Source: Lucifuga dentata
Lineage: Eukaryota > Chordata > Actinopteri > Ophidiiformes > Bythitidae
Length of the DNA stretch: 64,000 nt
Assembly: GCA_014773175.1 (NCBI GenBank)
Contig: VXCM01000690.1
Location: 78,256 to 142,255 of the forward strand
Reading direction: 5' to 3'
Shown piece after piece: positions 59,835 to 64,000 of the stretch. Under the pieces are notes generated by a model, which did no database searches, was not told the DNA's origin, and saw nothing but the letters and a program-made list of their open reading frames with translations. A program made the translations under genes and the position numbers. Position 1 is the first letter of the stretch. Each line of letters opens with the position of its first letter.

Positions 59835-61594
59835 TTTTCCTCTTCCTCTCCTCTTCCTCTATTTTTTCCTCTCTGTGGGAAATTGGAATCTGTGGATTCA
59901 GGCAGTTTCACTATGAATTTCAGGAAATCTCATGACTTCAGAAATTGAGTCTTGAGAATCTAACTGCAAGAGTGCCAGACAAACGTTGACATGTCAGAAA
60001 ATCAGACAAATCAACTTTACAGTCGTTGTTGTTAAATTCAGGCACACACTGTATGTCATAAGTTAGACCCAAATTTAACACCAATCTGGCAGTCGTCTAA
60101 TCTCAGAGTCAGGCTGAATTTCAGCCTGATCAGCTATAGTTTGATGTGCAGTTTAAGTAAAGCCATGAAGTCTGATTTACTTTCCAAACAAACGGCGACT
60201 GAGTGATCAGGCAACTCTTTCAGATTGAGAAGTTTCGCTGGAAGTCACGATCTGATTTCACAAAATCCAAAGTGAGGCTGCACGTGTTAACTTTTGTGAC
60301 TGCAGTTTTATTGTTTTGAATGGAATAAAGCTTTAATGGAAATCATCACTAGATTGAACATTTCGTGGGTGTGAGTGCCCACAGCATGACACGTCATTTG
60401 AGCTGTACTATGTGAGCGCTGAAATTGAATCCTTTGGACACACAGAACGTGTGAATTTAATACAAGATTACATAAATCAAACAGTTTCTGCTTGGCATCA
60501 GAAATCTACCTAATCACTCAATCATACATTGTTTTGTCAATTAATTGCACTTTGCAGCCCTCCTCAAACATTGAACAACATCAGGCTAAAATTTGACAGT
60601 GGCTTAACAAATTTTTGAGTTATCCTGTTAACTAACAGACAAACTGGACCACTTCACTTAACCTTGTTGCTGGAAGTTACCAACTAATGTAGTTTTCCAG
60701 CATCCTGAGGTTTCTAATCCACCATGAGACCCTTGCCGTCAGTATCTGATGGGTTCATCATTTGCACGACCAGCTCCACTGGCCTCTCAGGCAGCAGGCG
60801 CCCAGCAGGGATCAAAATGTGAGGTCAGGCTATGATGGAGCCCCCCATGTCATCACTCTAGTATGGCTGGCGTAAAGAAGGCAGAATGTTCCAGTACGTG
60901 GTGACCCGTGTAGTGTTGGTCTCTTGGGGGCTGACTGTAATGGAAGCTCATGCCAGTAGAGCAGCATCTCCAGGGACCTTTGCTGTGCATAAACAGAGCT
61001 GTAAGAACTCCTGAATGGACCATTTTCCAGTTGTTGTCTGGCACTACAGGCCGTGTCTTCCCTTACAGGTCACCCCCCTCTGAGTTTGCCTCTTCATGCT
61101 GCAGAAGGGCAAGTGAAAGTAACCTCTTCTAGGATCAGAGGGTATTCAAAAAAACTGCTTAAATGTACTAACACGCTGACATTCTCGCTATGTCTACCCT
61201 TTAATACAACACATTCTATAGGATTTATACTGTACTTTGCTTCACGGAGAGAACAGCATACAGTGTATTTTTTTAGGAAGGGCAGTCAGGGCTAATACCT
61301 GCAGAGTATATGCTATAGTTTTAACAAAAAAAAAAAAAAAAANTTTTTTTTTTTTTTTTTTTTTTTTTTTAGGTGGATGGTTGGGATGATGTTGGGGAGG
61401 GAGGTTTGTTGCCTGTTCTTTTCTTTATTTTTTTATTTTTTATTTTTTTTAATCTATATATTATTTTCTTTATAAGTGGGGGGAAATGATGTTCACTTCT
61501 TTTTGGCTGCTTGTGTATGCTCTGCTGTTTGTGTTGATTTTTCAGTAAAAACGATATAAACAAAAAAATAAAATTATTTATTATTTTTTTCCCC

Positions 61595-62236
61595 TTAAAA
61601 GGAGCATACCGGTGATTTTGCATGTTTGAGCCCAATAAATACAATACACGTTACATTACTGCCAACCATTTTCCAAAACGTACTACTGGAGTGGTAAATT
61701 TTAGAATTTTTTTCCCTACCTTCCAGACTGCTATTGGTTTCAGTTCATTCCACTACGCTATAAAAATAGACAGGGCATCCCTGCAAAAGAGCATTTGATG
61801 CACAGTGAACTACTCCTGGATAAATAAAGGTTTAAAAAAATAAATAAATCAAGAGACTTGAAATGTGTTTGACATAATTAATCTATAACAGCAAACCAAA
61901 CGTCATTCTTATTTTTTTTGTCGAAGCGACTTAATTTAACCTTTCCAATGTGGAGCTGCAAGGAAGAAACTTTAAGTCTCTGTGAGGGAAAGTAGTCCCA
62001 GAAGAAGATGGTTTTTTCAGAGAAATTAAAAATGACTGTGCCTTTTACATTTGGACGTATGTGTTAGCAGAAAAAAAGATTGAATTATAAGGTGGCTGTA
62101 TCATTTAAACATTTGATTTTGAAAGATTAGGGGATTTGGCAAAATGACAGGAAAACTAAAATACAGTTCTATGTAACATGTATGTGGATAGTTTGTATTG
62201 GGCTCAAAAATGCAAATCAGTGGTAGGGTCCTTTAA
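61595..62236 (-). mobile_element. Foldback MITE family A, copy A8, opposite orientation, with nested insertion
   Basis: Ends TTAAAAGGAGCATACCGGTG and GTAGGGTCCTTTAA. The inner text is reversed relative to A2 and A7. A LINE-like tail (61765-61850) interrupts the sequence that is continuous in other copies. Confidence 0.85.
61765..61850 (+). mobile_element. 5'-truncated LINE-like tail nested in copy A8
   Basis: The segment ends CTGGATAAATAAAGGTTTAA then AAAAATAAATAAAT, the typical end of fish CR1/L2-like elements. Less than 90 bp was inserted, so it is heavily 5'-truncated. Confidence 0.6.
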
Positions 62237-63900
62237 ATCACTGGAAAAACTCGGGAATCTTTGGAGAAGTTTTTAGTAGCTTTCCAAAGTTGCAGTTTCT
62301 AATCTGTACCATTTCCTGTTTACTAAATCATAATGTACATTTATTTCTTCTGCACGAACTGTAATTAGTATGTAGTACACTAGTATATAGTACTTTATGG
62401 TATTAGTATGTGTGTGTGCTTAGAACACAACTTTAGTCCTTTATAAATAGTACCTCATCTTTTACAGAACTCAGGATGTTAAAGTATAACTAATCTGTGA
62501 TGGACATTTATTACTATTTTTGGACATTTCATACACTTTCATACACCACTTATTAAAAACACCAATTAGTTGCAGTTTTAAAGAAGACAGAATCTGTAAG
62601 AAATGTGTTTAAAATGTCATGTCATGTCTCATGTTGCCACATGTTGCGTGGTGTGAGAATTGCACATGTGGCAGCATATGTTCTGCGTGGTGGCATGTTG
62701 ATTGAAACAATAATTTAGTTCCTGCTTTTTTTTTTTTTTTTTTTTTTTTTTTGCTTTCATTATCTTGCAGCATGGCCACAAGTGAAGCTGCTGTGAATAG
62801 AAAATTGTTGTTGATCATGTGTGTTGCTGTTATTGGTTTCAGCTAGAAGAAGGAACACTGTAGTGGCCATGCTGCCTAAGTTTAATTGTAGTATTTTAAT
62901 ATCACAATATGTTACTTCCATTCCTCCCACCCTCCCCCAGCTCCACTCCAATTCTGCAGAACTCATTATTGTCACTTCTCAGACATTATTTCCTCTAAAA
63001 ACACACTGTATATGCACACAAATATCCAGAAATCTAATCAAATTTCCATGTTTACTGATAAACACACGCATGCTTGCATGCAGCTGGGCTTGAGATAGTG
63101 ATAACATCTGTTGCTTCCTGTCCTACATCTCAGCCCCAAATCCAAATCAAGATTAAACCCTCTTATCAGGATTACATGGGACCTTTGACTTCTTGCTTTC
63201 ACTAAATTACCAAATCTCCACCTCAGTGACTGATGGCCTGCAGATTATGGCATGCCTCGTCTTCGCGCGTGCACACACACACACACTGTTCAATTTGTGG
63301 GCTCTGATTAAGCTCAGACATTTTGGTGCTTCAGTTCACATTCACTTGCTTTCAGATACAGGAAACATGCATATTAAAGTCTGAGTCATAACTGAGCAAA
63401 AAGGGAAACGGGAAACATGAATACTCACTCTCTAAATTCTGCTTTCAAACCAGTGTGGATCTTTGACAAGCTTCATTTATCCATAATCAGCCTTTAATTA
63501 TCTGACCCTTGCTTGTTGCTTTCTGACATTTTCTGTCCTGATCATCTGCTCATCTTTCATCTATTCATTTCTCTTCATCTTCAGTGTTGTTGTTGCTGCC
63601 ATTTGTTTGCATGTGATGAGTGTTTGTCCAGTAATACATCAGGCACACATGTGGAATATAAAGTATCCAAAGTACTTCATACAGCAGATCATATCCCATT
63701 ATTACAAATCCTGTCATGTTAAGACTATTTAGTTGAGAATCTGGAATGACTTGCATTTACCATATAATTTGTCATGTTGGATAACATTGTGTTATTAAAG
63801 GTCAGGGGTCATGTTGCTTCTTAATTTAATCAGAGAGTTAATTTAAGTAAAGCTCACATAAACAACTTCATTCTTAATCTAAAGCTGCTTGGATTAAGAT

Positions 63901-63928
63901 CTTCTTCTTCTTCTTATATATATATATT
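63901..63928. repeat. (CTT)n(AT)n microsatellite
   Basis: Five CTT units followed by six AT units. Confidence 0.9.
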
Positions 63929-63939
63929 ACTGTATCTTC

Positions 63940-64000
63940 TTTTCCTTTCGGCCTTCCCTTCAGGGGTCACCACAGCGAATCATCTGCCTCCATCTAACCC
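63940..64000 (-). mobile_element. Edge of a LINE-like repeat
   Basis: TTTCGGCCTTCCCTTCAGGGG, then GTCACCACAGCGAATCATCT and GCCTCCATCTAACCC, are the opening of a repeat that in many fish clones continues as antisense reverse-transcriptase sequence. Only about 60 bp are in the window, so the class is from memory of that pattern. Confidence 0.5.

Larger units (their letters stand above)
59428..64000 (+). other. slc24a3 intron 3, left part
   Basis: No exon 4 is visible before the window ends. The stretch contains a TCTCC pentamer array, an A/T run with an N at 61343, foldback copy A8 with a nested retroelement tail, a T run at about 62727-62752 and the start of a LINE-like repeat at the right edge. 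Bases 59850-61320 and 62250-63880 otherwise show nothing I can name. Confidence 0.75.

Noticed and set aside
1..64000. tRNA, rRNA or other structured RNA genes
   Set aside because: I saw no A-box/B-box pairs with a foldable acceptor stem or rRNA text while reading. A tRNAscan/Infernal run would be the proper test.

Overview
The window looks like nuclear DNA of a teleost fish, probably a spiny-rayed fish. It is AT-rich and has small exons with GT/AG splice sites in long introns. It carries many CA/GA/TC microsatellites, Tc1/mariner, hAT and TTAA-flanked foldback elements, and single-N assembly gaps. No bacterial or viral genome organisation is visible. The ORFs of 60-220 codons across the window are almost all chance frames or transposon remnants; three real genes are supported, all on the + strand.

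Layout: (1) 1-3760 is intergenic, with a Tc1-type MITE, a perfect hairpin, trinucleotide repeats and a LINE-like tail. (2) 3886-4788 is smim26, two coding exons, 100 aa, complete. (3) 6002-17938 is dtd1 (D-aminoacyl-tRNA deacylase 1), five coding exons, 207 aa, complete; its introns hold a decayed Tc1-like element, dispersed repeats and an in-frame relic of a coding exon. (4) 17939-26983 is intergenic, with at least four mobile elements, including a hAT MITE with a perfect 8-bp target duplication. (5) 26984-59427 holds the first three coding exons of slc24a3 (NCKX3, K+-dependent Na+/Ca2+ exchanger). Intron 2 is 28 kb. The gene continues past the right edge, so everything after 59427 is intron 3.

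The order smim26-dtd1-slc24a3, all on one strand, matches the relative order I recall for human 20p11.23. This supports reading the partial exchanger as slc24a3 rather than its paralogue slc24a4. I saw no Scp2d1-like frame between dtd1 and slc24a3, where mammals have that gene. The genes do not form a pathway: a mitochondrial microprotein, a translation-proofreading enzyme and a plasma-membrane exchanger.

The strongest non-genic signals are: an abundant 0.3-0.65 kb foldback family with about 100-bp inverted ends and TTAA at the termini (nine copies); a 1.08 kb element with about 140-bp inverted ends; duplicated 60-65 bp blocks on both sides of single Ns, which look like unmerged contig ends rather than biology; and several CTCF-like sites, two of them perfect to the core consensus. 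I found no convincing new multi-gene system.
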